Source: an uncultured Ruminococcus sp.
Lineage (GTDB): Bacteria > Bacillota > Clostridia > Oscillospirales > Acutalibacteraceae
Reading direction: 5' to 3'
DNA: 6,376 nt
NCBI GenBank assembly: GCA_902783065.1
Contig: CACZPV010000210.1
Coordinates: forward strand, 1 to 6,376
Shown here: piece by piece, positions 6,029 to 6,376 of the stretch
Numbering within the stretch: position 1 is the first letter of the stretch
Layout of the letters: the number at the start of each line of letters is the position of its first letter
The notes under the pieces: model-generated
Told to the model about the DNA's origin: nothing
Seen by the model: the letters and a program-made list of their open reading frames with translations, nothing else
The model's database searches: none
Program-made: the position numbers and the translations under genes

Positions 6029-6341
6029 GGGCACGTCCGACAGCCTTCATCCGTTACTGAATCCGCCACATCGGGGTCCACGGATTCAGGTATTGATAAA
6101 AAAGCGGTAAATCGGGGACACCACTTTATATCGCTATATAAAAATAATGCGTTTTTCAGCCGATTTTAAAAGGGCAATAAACCCGCTCTGAAAGTCAAAA
6201 GTTAAATTTCAATGCTTTAAGCGAAGATAATAACGAAATACAGCGGAGAAATAATATAACATATGTTGCAAAAACCGCATGTATAAAGAAATTACAGACT
6301 TTTACAATCGACCAATGCGTTTTTAAGAAAGGAGAATGTAT
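6029..6341. other. Gene-poor gap between the GNAT gene and thiD, with inverted repeats
   Basis: I find no supported gene in this 313-base stretch. The first ~60 bases are distinctly richer in G+C than their surroundings and contain a perfect 9-bp inverted repeat, CTGAATCCG (6057-6065) and CGGATTCAG (6081-6089), with no T-tract on either side. Further in are AAATCGG/CCGATTT (6109-6115 and 6160-6166), TTTATAT-CGCT-ATATAAA (6125-6142), and the palindrome AACATATGTT (6258-6267). AATGCGTTTTT occurs twice, at 6146-6156 and 6314-6324. There is no convincing sigma-A promoter, no clear intrinsic terminator, and no second THI element. Whether thiD is read from the upstream operon or from its own promoter cannot be decided here. 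Confidence 0.6.
6057..6089. repeat. GC-rich 9-bp inverted repeat after the GNAT gene
   Basis: CTGAATCCG and CGGATTCAG pair perfectly across a 15-base loop. It begins 28 bases after the GNAT stop codon. No T-run follows on either strand, so it is not a standard Rho-independent terminator. It may be an mRNA 3'-stabilising or processing hairpin, or part of a dispersed repeat. Confidence 0.6.
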
Positions 6342-6376
6342 ATGAAAACAGCATTATCAATCGCAGGAAGTGATTC
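6342..6376 (+). CDS. thiD: ThiD, hydroxymethylpyrimidine kinase (5' end only)
   Basis: Only the first 11 codons and part of the twelfth are in the window, reading MKTALSIAGSD. This matches the N-terminal strand and start of the nucleotide/pyrimidine site (IAGSDSSGGAG) of ThiD. ThiD phosphorylates hydroxymethylpyrimidine to its mono- and diphosphate, the second substrate of ThiE. GGAG at 6331-6334 is seven bases before this ATG; an in-frame ATG at 6336 is only one base from it and is unlikely. The setting at the end of a thiamin operon fits well. Other ribokinase-family kinases share a similar start, and a fusion (such as ThiD-ThiE) cannot be excluded because the gene runs off the end. Confidence 0.85.
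   Translation, partial: MKTALSIAGSD

Noticed and set aside
6019..6165. A 49-codon open minus-strand frame across the GC-rich patch
   Set aside because: It has no ATG, GTG or TTG near its upstream end with a ribosome site, and it overlaps the end of the GNAT gene. An open stretch of this length is expected by chance in GC-richer DNA.
6258..6267. AACATATGTT palindrome as an operator for thiD
   Set aside because: It is an AT-rich 10-base palindrome in AT-rich DNA with no convincing promoter beside it; there is not enough to call a site.

Overview
This window is a thiamin (vitamin B1) biosynthesis locus from an AT-rich, low-GC Gram-positive bacterium, most likely an anaerobic clostridial relative (Oscillospiraceae/Ruminococcus-like). 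I infer this from strong AGGAGG-type ribosome sites, tight overlapping genes, a Firmicute-style TPP riboswitch with an intrinsic terminator, and the use of radical-SAM ThiH (the anaerobic route to dehydroglycine) rather than the oxygen-dependent oxidase ThiO. The genus is a guess.

Layout. Positions 1-240 hold no convincing gene. They contain an imperfect inverted repeat that resembles ends of an IS256-family element, and a short interrupted reading frame on the minus strand. Positions 240-616 hold a small XRE-family regulator on the minus strand with its own terminator. Positions 617-910 are a divergent control region: a near-consensus promoter, a TPP riboswitch, and a Rho-independent terminator ahead of the first biosynthetic gene. 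Positions 911-6028 are a compact plus-strand operon: thiS, thiF, a single-domain rhodanese, thiG, thiH, tenI, thiE and a GNAT acetyltransferase. Neighbouring genes are 13 bases or fewer apart or overlap by 4 to 20 bases. Positions 6029-6341 are a gap with inverted repeats but no gene I can support. The window ends in the first codons of thiD.

How the genes work together. ThiF adenylates the C-terminal glycine of ThiS and helps load it with sulfur. The rhodanese is a plausible persulfide carrier for that step. ThiH cleaves tyrosine to dehydroglycine. ThiG condenses dehydroglycine, deoxyxylulose 5-phosphate and ThiS thiocarboxylate into the thiazole phosphate. TenI tautomerises the product to its aromatic form. 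ThiE joins it to the pyrimidine diphosphate supplied by ThiD, giving thiamin phosphate. The pyrimidine synthase ThiC is not in the window. When TPP is abundant the riboswitch should favour the terminator and shut down the operon.

The pathway itself is well known, and I see no clear undescribed system. The least explained parts are the GNAT gene translationally coupled to thiE, the stand-alone rhodanese between thiF and thiG, the divergent XRE regulator sharing the promoter region, the N-terminal extension of ThiH, and the structured gap before thiD.
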